In this document: positions 55,661 to 64,000 of the stretch, piece after piece
How positions within the stretch are numbered: the stretch's first letter is position 1
Layout of the letters: each line of letters starts with the position of its first letter
Assembly (NCBI RefSeq): GCF_001752365.1
Contig: NZ_MEIY01000001.1
Coordinates: forward strand, 1,375,044-1,439,043
Direction of reading: 5' to 3'
Source of the DNA: Marinobacter sp. X15-166B
Lineage (GTDB): Bacteria > Pseudomonadota > Gammaproteobacteria > Pseudomonadales > Oleiphilaceae
DNA length: 64,000 bases
Notes under the pieces: model-generated
The model's database searches: none
What the model was told of the DNA's origin: nothing
What the model saw: only the letters and a program-made list of their open reading frames with translations
Position numbers and translations under genes: made by a program

Positions 55661-57394
55661 TCAGAAGGTCAGATCGGTAATCACCGGATCGTGGTCGGAA
55701 GAACGCCAGGGGGACGGTGCGGTCTGGTGCTGACCTCCGTGCCGGTAGCCAAGCGCTGCCGGCTCGTCAGCGTTGATCGCCCAGATCTCGCTGTGACTTA
55801 CATAGGGCAATAATTCCTGACTGGCCAGACTGTAATCCAGGGTGCCGCGCCGGCCCCGGTAGCGAAAACTGTGGTTGTCCAGACCGGAAAAGTGACGCAC
55901 CAGATCGGTGTAGCCGGCCCGGGCCAGCACCTTCAGCGGCGCTTCCCGGGCGTAACTGTTAAGGTCGCCGGTGAGCAGCGTACCCCGTGACCCGGTGGCG
56001 GCCGGCAACTCCTCCAGCCAGCGCGCCAACGCCCGGGCCGACTGGGTGCGGCGGTGGGCGAAGCAGCTTTGGCCATCGCGCTGGTCCCGCTCCCTGCCAC
56101 GGGCACCGCGACAATTTTTGGATTTGAAATGGGTGACCACCACCCGCACCGAGCCGCCATCTGCCAGACTGAAACTTTGCGCCAGAGGCGGGCGTGCCGG
56201 ATGCGGGTATTCGGACCGCGTCGGGTAGGCGGCGGGGCCTACCGGCCGGGTGCGCCCGTGGCGATAGAGGATGGCGCCACGAATGGCGTCCTCGCCGGGG
56301 TTGTTGTCTTGTACGTAGCGCCAGTCCGGCCCCAGCTCGCGGGCCAGCGCCGCCAGGGCACTGAACTCGTCCGGGCCGTCGTTTTCCAGTTCGGTGACGG
56401 TAATGATGTCGCTGTTGGTGGCCCTCAAGGCGGCGGCCAGCCGCCTGCGCTGGGTGTCGGCCTCGTCCGGGGTGCGGGCACCACGAGGGGTGGGGAAGCC
56501 GCCCCCCCGGCCATCACCATTGAAATAATTTTGCAGATTCATGGCCGTGACCCGCAGGGTGACGTCGGCCCCGCGTGCAGGTGCGGGACGGCGCGGATTG
56601 GTCGTCTCGAACCGGGGCGCAGTGACGGGTTGCAGACGCCAGTGGCCGAAACGGTAGTCAATGATGCCGGTCAGACCGTGGGTAAGGGTTCCGGTGCGCA
56701 GCGTGCGCCGCGGGCCCAGAGGGGCGGGCAGGTAGCTGATCGTGGGGGGGAACCTGCGGCTGTAGCCGTCATCCAGAAGCAGGCGTTGCTGTGTCTGGCG
56801 GTGCTCCAGGGCAAAGGACTCAGGTCCCGGCAGCAACCACTGGGTGGGCACCCGCTGATCGTCTGCGGCCAGGGTGAGCTCGCCGTAGCGCAGCAGGTTG
56901 TGGTGCTCGACCACCACCATCGGGTGTTGAATGGTGACCAGCATGCCCTCCACCGCCTCGGCACCCCGCCCGGGGGGCCAGGGTATCGTGAGCGGGGCGG
57001 GCAGGACCCCGGGCCCACAGGCGGTTATCCGGGTGACCCGGTGAAGTTGGGTCAGGCCGTGAAATTCGGTCGCCGTACCGGTAATCCGGACCCGGTCGCC
57101 CGCCTTGCCCGCGGTGTTGCGGGTGTACACAAACAACGCTTCAGAGGTCGCAGGGTTGTGATCCGTGTCGGCGTCCGCCTGTTGCACGAAGAAACCGTTG
57201 AAACCCCCGGGGTAGCGGGTGTCCAGGGTGATGATGCCTTCGACCGTCACCTGCTGGCCGGTCTTGGGAGAGCTGGGGCCGCTGCCCTGAATACGGGCGA
57301 TCGGGCTGGCCGGGTCGCCGCAGGCCGTGGCGCCCGCCGCTGTCGGCAGCAGTAACCACCCCAGCGTAACCGCGAGCAGTGAAACTGTGCGCAT
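55661..57394 (-). CDS. Secreted ExeM/NucH-type endonuclease-exonuclease-phosphatase family nuclease
   Basis: This is a 577-residue exported protein. The ATG at 57394 gives a signal peptide (VSLLAVTLGWLLLPTAAGA). An OB-fold-like N-terminal region follows (VTVEGIITLDTRYPGGFNGF), and then an EEP catalytic domain from about residue 270. Catalytic residues are visible as TVTELENDG (metal-binding Glu), LLTGDLNSYA, and SSDHDPVI (His). This layout is that of ExeM/EndA-type extracellular DNases that recycle DNA and loosen biofilm. It ends 9 bp from the convergent queE stop, and its start is 16 nt after the WYL regulator stop. Confidence 0.92.
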   Translation of the reverse strand: MRTVSLLAVTLGWLLLPTAAGATACGDPASPIARIQGSGPSSPKTGQQVTVEGIITLDTRYPGGFNGFFVQQADADTDHNPATSEALFVYTRNTAGKAGDRVRITGTATEFHGLTQLHRVTRITACGPGVLPAPLTIPWPPGRGAEAVEGMLVTIQHPMVVVEHHNLLRYGELTLAADDQRVPTQWLLPGPESFALEHRQTQQRLLLDDGYSRRFPPTISYLPAPLGPRRTLRTGTLTHGLTGIIDYRFGHWRLQPVTAPRFETTNPRRPAPARGADVTLRVTAMNLQNYFNGDGRGGGFPTPRGARTPDEADTQRRRLAAALRATNSDIITVTELENDGPDEFSALAALARELGPDWRYVQDNNPGEDAIRGAILYRHGRTRPVGPAAYPTRSEYPHPARPPLAQSFSLADGGSVRVVVTHFKSKNCRGARGRERDQRDGQSCFAHRRTQSARALARWLEELPAATGSRGTLLTGDLNSYAREAPLKVLARAGYTDLVRHFSGLDNHSFRYRGRRGTLDYSLASQELLPYVSHSEIWAINADEPAALGYRHGGQHQTAPSPWRSSDHDPVITDLTF

Positions 57395-57410
57395 GGTTCG
57401 TGGGGGCTGT

Positions 57411-58316
57411 TCAGCCGGTGCCCGTTTCCAGCGAATGGGGTGGACGGGGGGTGTTTTGCGCGTGGTTGTTGGCGTCCCGCTCGCTGAGCTGAATCTGTTG
57501 CACCAGCGGGTCGGGGTGTACGGCCGTGCCGTGTATGCCCAGTTGCTGCAGGGCATCGTCGACCAGAGCCTTGCGGGAACGGATGCGCAGCTGTTTGTTC
57601 ACCATCCCGTAATCCTGGGCCACTATGGCCTGTTGGGCGGCACTGAGGCGTGGGTCCGGTCGCAGGGTCAGGGTTTCAAACCCGTTCCAGGCGTCGTCCT
57701 GCGCCGGCTGCGCAGTAAAGCGCTGGTTGATGATTTTGGGCAGGCCACGAATGTGGTTCAGATTGAAATTACCGAACCCTTGTTGTTCACGGCACCAGCC
57801 CCGGGCAAGCCAGCGATGGTGGCTGAACACCAGACTATGGGGTTCGATCACCAGTCGCACCGGGTCCGGTGCGGTCAGACTGACGTACTCCAGTTCCAGG
57901 GGTTTCTTTTGCCGGGCAGCGGCGACCACGGTCCGCACCACCGCGGGTTGTCCCAGCGGGCGACTGGCGTGCAACACCGTCGACTGCGGCAAACTGATGT
58001 GCAGGGATTCAAAAGTCTGACTGAGGGTGTCATGCCGGGCCAGCAAATCGAGGTACTCTGCCGACTGGCCTTTGGTTACCACCGGCGTAAACCGGGCGCT
58101 GGGTACATACCCTTTCAAATGCCGGTCGTACTCCAGGTTGTCCGGCGCCAACTCGCGCAGGTAGGTATTGATGTCCTTGGAGGCCTGCTGTCTGCCAATG
58201 CCAAAACCGTGACAAATGTGGTTGGTGGTTAACCGGCCTTCCCACAAGGCAATGATTTCGATCAACCGGTAGCGGAGCAGAAGATCCCAGCGAATGGGCC
58301 AGTCCGATTTCTTCAT
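57411..58316 (-). CDS. WYL-domain transcriptional regulator (BrxR/CapW-like)
   Basis: This 301-residue protein has an N-terminal winged HTH (WDLLLRYRLIEIIALWEGRL, then FGIGRQQASKDINTYLREL), followed by a WYL domain at about residues 110-200 and a C-terminal WCX-like part. The N-terminal shape matches the BrxR/CapW group that represses phage-defence operons and may sense nucleic-acid or nucleotide ligands. No BREX or CBASS genes are seen in the window. Directly downstream, 16 nt away, is the secreted nuclease, the most likely co-transcribed partner. The motif is written PLELEYVSLTAPD rather than WYL. Confidence 0.85.
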   Translation of the reverse strand: MKKSDWPIRWDLLLRYRLIEIIALWEGRLTTNHICHGFGIGRQQASKDINTYLRELAPDNLEYDRHLKGYVPSARFTPVVTKGQSAEYLDLLARHDTLSQTFESLHISLPQSTVLHASRPLGQPAVVRTVVAAARQKKPLELEYVSLTAPDPVRLVIEPHSLVFSHHRWLARGWCREQQGFGNFNLNHIRGLPKIINQRFTAQPAQDDAWNGFETLTLRPDPRLSAAQQAIVAQDYGMVNKQLRIRSRKALVDDALQQLGIHGTAVHPDPLVQQIQLSERDANNHAQNTPRPPHSLETGTG

Positions 58317-58370
58317 AACGATGGGCTCATTGAGTTGGCGAACACAAACATCATTCTATCCCTGGCAAGC

Positions 58371-58541
58371 CTAGCATGTTAGCAGTATCTGCTCGCCCTC
58401 TGGGTTACGGCACCTTAATGTTAAACGCCGTAACTCCTTGTAGTTTAAGCGCATAAGTTCGCAGTCGGGGGCAACCTTCGGTATTTGCGGATTAGCAGAT
58501 CGGGTCTGCATTTGTTCCTATTCGAACGGTTAGCATGCTAG
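58371..58541. promoter_or_regulatory. Dyad sites in the WYL / MarR divergent region
   Basis: Two related palindromes, CTAGCATGTTAG (58371-58382) and TTAGCATGCTAG (58530-58541), flank this divergent region. Between them GTTACGGC (58404-58411) is repeated inverted as GCCGTAAC (58427-58434). They are plausible operators: the outer pair for the MarR protein (second copy about 60 nt before its gene), the inner one for the WYL protein. The assignment is inference. Confidence 0.5.
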
Positions 58542-58602
58542 TAGGTGCTTAAGGTGGTATTTTTAGTCAATTATGAACCGATGTCACGTGGAGTGCTCAG
58601 AT

Positions 58603-59028
58603 ATGAGAGACCAGTTTCCGTTTGCTGTGGCCCGGGTCACTCGTCGATGGCGCAAGCTTCTGGACGAGCGGCTGAAAGACCTGGGGGTGACGCAGGCTCG
58701 CTGGACTACCATGGTGTATCTGCAACTCGGCGGTCAGGGGCTTACCCAGCGCGAACTGGCCAGTCTGATGGCTATTGAGAACCCCACCCTGGTGCGATTG
58801 CTGGACAGTCTGGAAGCGCAGCATCTGATCGAACGCCGCCCGTGCCAGCATGACCGCCGCGCCCGCCGGCTCCATCTGACCGCCACCGGTGAGGCGTTTA
58901 TGGAAGATCTGAATGCCCGGGCGGCCGGGCTGCGGGATGAGATGTTGGCCGGCGTCAGCGATGACGAGCTGGCGTCTGCGCTGGGGGTGTTAAATAAAAT
59001 TATGGAAAACGGCAACCGGCAACGCTAG
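58603..59028 (+). CDS. MarR/SlyA-family transcriptional regulator
   Basis: This is a 141-residue winged-helix regulator. The recognition region LTQRELASLMAIENPTLVRL and the wing RRPCQHDRRARRLHLT are typical of SlyA-like MarR proteins. GGAG at 58590-58593 favours the ATG at 58603 over the in-frame ATG at 58573. MarR proteins usually repress their own gene and a neighbour on sensing small aromatic ligands. Possible operators lie in the upstream region. The ligand is unknown. Confidence 0.92.
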   Translation: MRDQFPFAVARVTRRWRKLLDERLKDLGVTQARWTTMVYLQLGGQGLTQRELASLMAIENPTLVRLLDSLEAQHLIERRPCQHDRRARRLHLTATGEAFMEDLNARAAGLRDEMLAGVSDDELASALGVLNKIMENGNRQR

Positions 59029-59193
59029 ATCGGGGATAGAATCCCGCTTCTTACGGTCGTACCTGCTGCCCGCCGGGGGAACACCCGCAGGATGCTTGCG
59101 GTGACAAGCTTGGGTATGCTGGCGGCTTATGAACCTGACACGGGCAGCGATGTGCATCGCACCGGGCGGATCAAACTGATGGAAAGGGATGGT

Positions 59194-60216
59194 ATGTGGT
59201 GTAACCAAGCACGGCGTGGGGGAAGGATGGTGCTGCTGGCGCTGCTGGCGTCGATGATGACGATGGGCGTCCGGGCCGCGACCAAAGACGCAGAGCGGGT
59301 GTTGCCGCTGAGTGGTGATCTTGCCGGAAGTCTGACGGTCATAACCTCACGGTATGAAGACACCTTTGCCGCGCTGGGGGCGACCCACAGCCTGGGTTAC
59401 CTTGAACTGGTGAAAGCCAATCCGGACGTGGATCCGTGGCTGCCGGGTGAAGGCACCGCCATTACCCTGCCCCGGCACTATGTGATGCCGGAAGCCCGGC
59501 GCAGCGGCATTGTGATCAATCTGGCGGAATACCGCCTGTACTATTTCACCGACAAGGGCGTGTTGGTGTATCCGGTCGGCGTGGGCACTGCGGACAACCC
59601 CTCGCCCCTGACCGATGCCCAGGTGACCATGAAGCTGGAATCACCGGCCTGGTACCCCCCGGAAAGCATACTGGCGCAAGCCAAAAAGGACGGTGAGTAT
59701 CTGCCCAGAATGATTCCGCCAGGCCCCGGGAATCCATTGGGCCCCTACGCCATCATGCTGAGTGAGCCCGGCTATCTGATTCATGGCACCAACAAGCAGT
59801 TTGGCGTGGGTACGCAGGTATCCCACGGCTGCTTCCGCATGTATAACGAAGACATTTCCCGGTTTGTTTACGAAGTGGATCGGGGTGCGACCGTGCAGGT
59901 GGTCGATCAGCCGGTTAAGATCGGGATGAAAGGTCATGAGGTCTGGCTGGAAGTGCATCGCGCCGCGGAACAGTATACCGACGCCGATCGGGAGGCTCTG
60001 TGGGAGGCCGTAACCGCGCGACTGGATACCCTGCGTCAGGAGATGCCCGATGTCGAGCTGCAGCGGGGTGCAATCGAATCGGCGGTGGAACAGGCGGATG
60101 GTATTCCCCGCATGATTGGTGAGCGGCTTGCCCGGGTCGCCGCTGAACCATCGGCTCGTGCCCGGTCCCGGGGTGCGGACAGTGGTGCAAGCGATACCCT
60201 GAAGCTGTGGTTTTGA
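59194..60216 (+). CDS. L,D-transpeptidase (YkuD family) with LysM-like region
   Basis: This 340-residue periplasmic enzyme cross-links peptidoglycan or attaches Braun-type lipoprotein. The ATG at 59194, directly after GGAAAGGGATGGT, precedes a basic stretch and signal sequence (MVLLALLASMMTMGV). A LysM-like segment (ELVKANPDVDPWLPGEGTAI) and the YkuD domain follow; the catalytic motif is SHGCFRMYNED (Cys at about residue 215). ErfK/YbiS/YcfS proteins have this layout. A second L,D-transpeptidase and lpp lie 3 kb downstream. The C-terminal 60 residues are low-complexity. Confidence 0.92.
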   Translation: MWCNQARRGGRMVLLALLASMMTMGVRAATKDAERVLPLSGDLAGSLTVITSRYEDTFAALGATHSLGYLELVKANPDVDPWLPGEGTAITLPRHYVMPEARRSGIVINLAEYRLYYFTDKGVLVYPVGVGTADNPSPLTDAQVTMKLESPAWYPPESILAQAKKDGEYLPRMIPPGPGNPLGPYAIMLSEPGYLIHGTNKQFGVGTQVSHGCFRMYNEDISRFVYEVDRGATVQVVDQPVKIGMKGHEVWLEVHRAAEQYTDADREALWEAVTARLDTLRQEMPDVELQRGAIESAVEQADGIPRMIGERLARVAAEPSARARSRGADSGASDTLKLWF

Positions 60217-60277
60217 GCTAGAGTGTAAGTACGTAAGTCAGCGAGTGCCGGCAGTGAGTACAGTTTAGGGGTGACCC

Positions 60278-61732
60278 GTGCCCCGGGGAGGCCGTGTGCG
60301 CAAGGGACAACCACCGATCCTGCGGTTTGGGGGGTTGGTGTGGTTGGTGGCATTGGTGTTTGGTCTGGTGTGGTCTGCCGGACCACCGGGTCAGGCTGTG
60401 TCCCAGGAACGCACCGGCGCTTTCGGGTTTGTCCTCAATGTGGACGGCGCCATTGGTCCGGCCACCCTCGATTATATTTCCCGCAGTCTGCGGCGCGCTC
60501 AGGATGAGGGCGCTGAACTGATTATATTGCAACTCGATACGCCCGGCGGATTGATGGAATCCATGCGCGGCATTATCAAAGACTTCCTTGCTTCCGCCGT
60601 TCCTGTAGTGACCTATGTGTCACCCTCCGGGGCCCGCGCGGCCAGTGCCGGCACCTATCTGATGTATGGCAGTCACGTCGCCGCCATGGCGCCCGCGACC
60701 CATTTGGGCTCGGCGACCCCGGTGCAGCTGGGGGGCATCCCCGGTTCTGACGATTCCAGCGACCAGCCGCCCGCAGAACCCGGCGGCGAGGCTGGCGATG
60801 CACCGGAAAAGCGTGAGGGTGGTTCGGCGATGGAGCGCAAAGTGCTCGAAGACGCCGTCAGTTACATCCGTGAGCTCGCCGACCACCACAACCGCAACGC
60901 CGATTGGGCCGAGCGTGCGGTGCGCGAGGCGGTGAACCTGGGAGCCCGGGAGGCCCTCGAGCAGAATGTGATCGATATAGTGGCGGTAGATTTGATGGAT
61001 TTACTGGCCCAGCTCGATGGCCGGACCGTAACCATGTTCAATGGTGACCGCCAGTTGGCGACGGCTGACCTGGAACTCCGTTACCTGGACGCCGACTGGC
61101 GCACCCGCCTGCTGTCGGTGATTACCCATCCCAATGTTGCCTACTTCCTCCTCATCATCGGCTTTTACGGCATAGTGTTTGAGTTGGCCAACCCGGGGTC
61201 GGTGGTGCCGGGGGTCGTGGGGGCGATTTGCCTGTTACTGGCGCTGTTTGCCTTTCAGGTCCTGTCGGTCAATTACGCCGGTCTGGCGCTGGTGTTGCTG
61301 GGGCTGGCGTTGATTGTTGGCGAGGCGTTTGCGCCCAGCTTCGGCATGCTCGGGATTGGCGGGCTCATTGCCTTTGTGCTGGGCTCCATCATCCTGATGG
61401 ATGGCAGCCACCGGGCGGTATCGCTGCCGGTCATCGGCGGCACCGCGCTGGTGGCCGCCGGTTTCATGCTGTGGACCGTCACCCGGCTGGTGGGGGTTCG
61501 CCGGCGGGTGCCGGTCAGTGGGGTGGACCAGCTCCCCGGCAGCGTTGCAAAGGCACTGGAGGATTTTGTGCCGGTCGACGAGGGCTATGCAGGGTATGTA
61601 TGGCTGAGCAGCGAGCGCTGGCGGGCGGTGTGTCCGCAGCCGGTCGCCGCCGGAGATTCGGTCACCGTGGTTCGCGTTGAGGGGCTGACCGTGGGGGTCA
61701 CCCTCGATCATCGCCACAAGGAGGCGTTATGA
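60278..61732 (+). CDS. NfeD-like membrane-bound ClpP-class serine protease
   Basis: This 484-residue protein has an N-terminal signal/anchor, a ClpP-class (S49-like) protease domain with the nucleophile Ser in [10 protein letters not shown] (about residue 128), and the probable general-base Lys in [10 protein letters not shown]. Four to five membrane helices follow, and then a C-terminal OB-fold NfeD domain ([18 protein letters not shown]). Full-length NfeD proteins are coupled to stomatin/slipin partners, which they are thought to cleave. The GTG at 60278 follows AGGGG; the stop overlaps the slipin start. Confidence 0.93.
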   Translation: MPRGGRVRKGQPPILRFGGLVWLVALVFGLVWSAGPPGQAVSQERTGAFGFVLNVDGAIGPATLDYISRSLRRAQDEGAELIILQLDTPGGLMESMRGIIKDFLASAVPVVTYVSPSGARAASAGTYLMYGSHVAAMAPATHLGSATPVQLGGIPGSDDSSDQPPAEPGGEAGDAPEKREGGSAMERKVLEDAVSYIRELADHHNRNADWAERAVREAVNLGAREALEQNVIDIVAVDLMDLLAQLDGRTVTMFNGDRQLATADLELRYLDADWRTRLLSVITHPNVAYFLLIIGFYGIVFELANPGSVVPGVVGAICLLLALFAFQVLSVNYAGLALVLLGLALIVGEAFAPSFGMLGIGGLIAFVLGSIILMDGSHRAVSLPVIGGTALVAAGFMLWTVTRLVGVRRRVPVSGVDQLPGSVAKALEDFVPVDEGYAGYVWLSSERWRAVCPQPVAAGDSVTVVRVEGLTVGVTLDHRHKEAL

Positions 61733-62526
61733 TTGGTCAGCTTGTTCCCTATATCGCACCGCTGGTGGTGCTGTTACTGATTCTGGGCTCCGCCATCCGT
61801 ATCCTGCCGGAGTATCAGCGCGGCGTGGTGTTTTTTCTCGGTCGTTTTCAGGGGGTGAAGGGCCCCGGTCTGATCATTATCATCCCGGGTATCCAACAGC
61901 TGACCCGGGTGGATTTGCGGGTGATCACCCTGGACGTTCCCGGTCAGGATGTGATTTCCAGGGATAACGTGACGGTGCGGGTGAATGCGGTGCTGTATTA
62001 CCGGGTGGTGGACCCCGAGCGGGCCATCATCCGGGTGGAAAATTACGGCACGGCCACCAGTCAGCTGGCGCAGACCACGCTAAGGTCGGTGCTGGGGAAG
62101 CACGATCTCGATGAAATGTTGTCGGAACGCGACCGTCTGAATGCGGACATTCAGGAAATTCTCGATGCCCAGACGGAAGACTGGGGGATCAAAGTCTCCA
62201 ATGTGGAGATCAAGCACGTGGATCTGAATGAGAGCATGATCCGTGCTATTGCCCGACAGGCGGAAGCCGAGCGGGAGCGCCGGGCCAAGGTGATCCACGC
62301 GGAGGGTGAGTTACAGGCGTCCGTAAAGTTGGTGGAGGCGGCAGAAGTCATGTCAAAAAACTTCGGCGCCATGCAATTACGCTATCTGCAGACGTTGGCG
62401 GACATGAGCACCAACAACACGTCTACCATCGTGTTTCCGTTACCCATGGACCTGATCCAGACCTTTGCGGCGCCCGGACCGGCGGCAGCGGGACCGCCAG
62501 AGGACCAGCAAGATTCACAGGCATAA
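61729..62526 (+). CDS. Slipin (stomatin/SPFH-domain protein)
   Basis: This 265-residue protein has an N-terminal membrane helix ([20 protein letters not shown]), then the SPFH domain ([20 protein letters not shown], then [19 protein letters not shown]), and a coiled-coil segment rich in Glu/Arg/Ala ([19 protein letters not shown]). It forms oligomeric membrane scaffolds. It overlaps the NfeD-like protease by 4 bp (ATGA), the conserved NfeD-slipin operon. Confidence 0.95.
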   Translation: MIGQLVPYIAPLVVLLLILGSAIRILPEYQRGVVFFLGRFQGVKGPGLIIIIPGIQQLTRVDLRVITLDVPGQDVISRDNVTVRVNAVLYYRVVDPERAIIRVENYGTATSQLAQTTLRSVLGKHDLDEMLSERDRLNADIQEILDAQTEDWGIKVSNVEIKHVDLNESMIRAIARQAEAERERRAKVIHAEGELQASVKLVEAAEVMSKNFGAMQLRYLQTLADMSTNNTSTIVFPLPMDLIQTFAAPGPAAAGPPEDQQDSQA

Positions 62527-62552
62527 AAAAAGCCGGTCGAAATGACCGGCTT
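62525..62552 (-). terminator. Rho-independent terminator of lpp
   Basis: On the minus strand AAGCCGGTC-ATTTC-GACCGGCTT (62552-62530) is followed by a run of T (62531-62525). It starts 18 nt after the lpp stop; it also ends opposite the slipin stop, so it could slow convergent transcription. Confidence 0.88.
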
Positions 62553-62569
62553 GTTCAGCATGCGCAGAA

Positions 62570-62848
62570 TTACTTCTGGCTGGCACGCTCGAGCATGCGG
62601 CGGGCGCGCTCGTTTGCTTCGTCAGCGGAACGCTGAGCTTCTTTGGCCGCAGCCAGCGCCTGCTCGGCAGTCTGCTGCGCAGAACGTGCGGTGCTGGCAG
62701 CGTTGTTCGCCGTGTTCATGGCGTTGCTGGCCGTCTGCTCGGCAGAATTGGCAGTGGCCATTGCATCCATACCGTTTTCGTCAGTTGACGCACAACCAGC
62801 AGTCAATGCTGTGGCCAGTGCAAACCCTGCAATTGTTAACTTGCGCAT
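62570..62848 (-). CDS. lpp: Lpp/OprI-like outer-membrane lipoprotein
   Basis: This is a 92-residue Braun-type lipoprotein. The lipobox LTAGC (Cys19) ends a signal peptide (RKLTIAGFALATALTAGC). The rest is an Ala-rich coiled coil (NAASTARSAQQTAEQALAAA) with a C-terminal Lys (ERASQK) that could be joined to peptidoglycan by an L,D-transpeptidase. GGAGA precedes the ATG and a strong terminator follows. It is likely a very abundant protein, as suggested by its compact transcription unit. Confidence 0.92.
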   Translation of the reverse strand: MRKLTIAGFALATALTAGCASTDENGMDAMATANSAEQTASNAMNTANNAASTARSAQQTAEQALAAAKEAQRSADEANERARRMLERASQK

Positions 62849-63029
62849 TAGGCATTCTCCTTATTAATAATCTTACTTCCAAAGATCCAGAAGTTACTTA
62901 GTTAACATCCAGTCTTACAGGCCGATTACGGCGATAACCACCGGATTCGTAAAACAGTGTAAAACACTATTGGCGGATATGTTAACTCACTATAGCCATA
63001 TTTTTATCGGCATGACAATAGCTTAATAA

Positions 63030-63572
63030 TCAGGGCAAAATTTGGATAGGAGTGCCGTCGGCCACCAGCCGCCAGATTTCATCCATCTCGTCATTATTAA
63101 CCGCAATGCAGCCGTCGGTCCAGTCCAGTCCGGCGTATGCGAACGCCAGGTCGCCGGCGTCGTTGGGCAGGCCGTGGATCATGATGCTGCCGCCCGGATT
63201 CAGTCCCCAGGCCCGGGCCAGCGCACGATCCTCATGATTCGGGTAGGAAATGTGAATGGATTTGTAAAACCGGCTGTTGGCATTCCGCCAGTTAAGGATG
63301 TAATCACCCTCAGGCGTGCGGGCGTCGCCCTCGGAAAGTTTGTGGCCCACCGGGTTATCCCCCAGTGAAATCCGGTAACTTTTCACCACCTGGTCCCCGG
63401 CCAGCAGGTACAGGCGACGTTCTTCCTTGCGCACCAGTACCTGATTGATGGGCGGATAAGAATCCAGCGCACCGACGGTCAGTTCCGAGGCCGATGCGCG
63501 CTCGGCTGCGGGCAGGGCCAATACGATCAAGATAGCCAGCAGGGTAAGAATCGGGAACAAACGCACAATCAT
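63030..63572 (-). CDS. L,D-transpeptidase (YkuD family), short form
   Basis: This 180-residue exported protein has a signal peptide (LFPILTLLAILIVLALPA) and a single YkuD domain with IMIHGLPND (His) and WTDGCIAVNN (catalytic Cys). No LysM or other domain is present, so it is a minimal type of L,D-transpeptidase or YkuD-type amidase/endopeptidase. It lies on the opposite side of lpp from the other transpeptidase. It follows the antiporter gene (63654) on the same strand after 81 bp. Confidence 0.92.
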   Translation of the reverse strand: MIVRLFPILTLLAILIVLALPAAERASASELTVGALDSYPPINQVLVRKEERRLYLLAGDQVVKSYRISLGDNPVGHKLSEGDARTPEGDYILNWRNANSRFYKSIHISYPNHEDRALARAWGLNPGGSIMIHGLPNDAGDLAFAYAGLDWTDGCIAVNNDEMDEIWRLVADGTPIQILP

Positions 63573-63653
63573 AACTTACCAAAAATTAATCAGTTGGTGG
63601 CGTTTACTAGCATAGACCGCGGTCACCGCGACGCCAGCTCGGCCGGAAACCGG

Positions 63654-64000
63654 TCAGTTTTCCTCACCGATCATTTTCAGGCCCACCTTGGTGACCCGGT
63701 CCGCATCCGTCGCCCGGGCGACCAGGGTCACCTGATCCAGCTCCACCTGGTCACCCACCACCGGGTGGCCTTTGGTCAGTTTGGCAAAGCATTGTGCCAG
63801 TGACAGCTCCGATGGCAGGGTGCCGTCGAGCTGAATGCCGTACACCTGCTCCAGATCACTCAACAGGGCATCGCCGTGCAGCACAAAGTCACCAAAGAAG
63901 CGGCGTTCCGCCAGGTGCTGGGGGATCTGACGACCGCTGAGGGATTTGCCCAGTTCGGTCAGCAGGGAGGGGGTGGCAAACACCGCCAGCACGTCGCCGC
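63654..64000 (-). CDS. C-terminal part of a K+/H+ antiporter (NhaP2/CvrA-like); runs off the window
   Basis: The last about 115 residues of a longer protein are present; the frame is open to base 64000. GDVLAVFATPSLLTELG looks like the end of a TrkA-C/RCK_C-type regulatory domain, followed by RRFFGDFVLHGDALLSDLEQVYG and a CorC/HlyC-type C-terminal domain (GHPVVGDQVELDQVTLVARAT, DRVTKVGLKMI). That domain order is typical of NhaP2 (CvrA) cation/proton antiporters. The membrane part lies outside the window, so the call stays tentative. Confidence 0.75.
   Translation of the reverse strand, partial: GDVLAVFATPSLLTELGKSLSGRQIPQHLAERRFFGDFVLHGDALLSDLEQVYGIQLDGTLPSELSLAQCFAKLTKGHPVVGDQVELDQVTLVARATDADRVTKVGLKMIGEEN

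Noticed and set aside
56054..57355. Plus-strand open frame opposite the secreted nuclease (433 codons)
   Set aside because: Antisense shadow of a gene with a signal peptide and full catalytic motifs.

Overview
The window is a gene-dense, GC-rich stretch of a gammaproteobacterial chromosome. The order coxB-coxA-ctaG-coxC-(DUF2909)-surf1-X-ctaA-ctaB-sco and the divergent pair def-fmt-rsmB-trkA / LysM-dprA-tsaC-hemF-aroE both match the arrangement known from pseudomonads and related marine gammaproteobacteria. A monomeric isocitrate dehydrogenase, an ectoine synthase gene, a Na+/H+ antiporter and a TRAP transporter fit a marine or halotolerant heterotroph. I cannot name the genus from the sequence alone. 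I saw no tRNA, rRNA, CRISPR array, insertion sequence or phage gene.

Layout. 1-5.75 kb (minus strand): def, fmt, rsmB, trkA, glyQ and the start of glyS, covering translation and K+ uptake. 6-11.2 kb (plus): LysM protein, dprA, tsaC, hemF and a frameshifted aroE. 11.2-19.2 kb: small heat-shock protein, gamma-carbonic anhydrase, oligopeptidase A, YheV, an antiporter, DoxX and MATE transporters. 19.3-28 kb: a complete aa3-type cytochrome c oxidase locus with its copper and haem A assembly factors. 28-37.4 kb: accessory genes, including two MFS transporters, a lone ectC, a DUF2868/DUF3482 pair, small membrane proteins, an HPP protein and a Crp/Fnr regulator. 37.5-46.7 kb: a 3-hydroxybutyrate module. 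46.9-53.4 kb: monomeric icd, ybaK, pldA, a serine hydrolase and small unknown genes. 53.4-54 kb: a noncoding stretch with a candidate attenuator and tandem terminators. 54.3-64 kb: queC-queE, a secreted nuclease, a WYL regulator, a MarR regulator, and an envelope group (L,D-transpeptidase, NfeD, slipin, Lpp, second L,D-transpeptidase, end of a K+/H+ antiporter).

The most interesting part is 38.4-46.7 kb. A predicted lipoprotein 3-hydroxybutyrate-oligomer hydrolase, a PAS/AAA+ sigma54 activator, a complete TRAP transporter (dctPQM) and a D-3-hydroxybutyrate dehydrogenase lie in one direction. Both the hydrolase and the TRAP operon have a -24/-12 promoter with exact GG-N10-GC spacing. Upstream of these promoters lie five copies of one 18-bp dyad, TGTCCG-N6-YGGACA: three before the hydrolase and two before dctP. 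I read this as a self-contained regulon in which 3HB oligomers are cut at the cell surface, the monomer is imported by TRAP and then oxidised to acetoacetate.

Other items worth checking are a mutually exclusive terminator/antiterminator leader before a small unknown gene (53.4 kb), the one-base aroE frameshift in a C tract, ectC without ectA or ectB, a BrxR/CapW-like WYL protein next to a nuclease, and a second SCO-like protein in the oxidase cluster.
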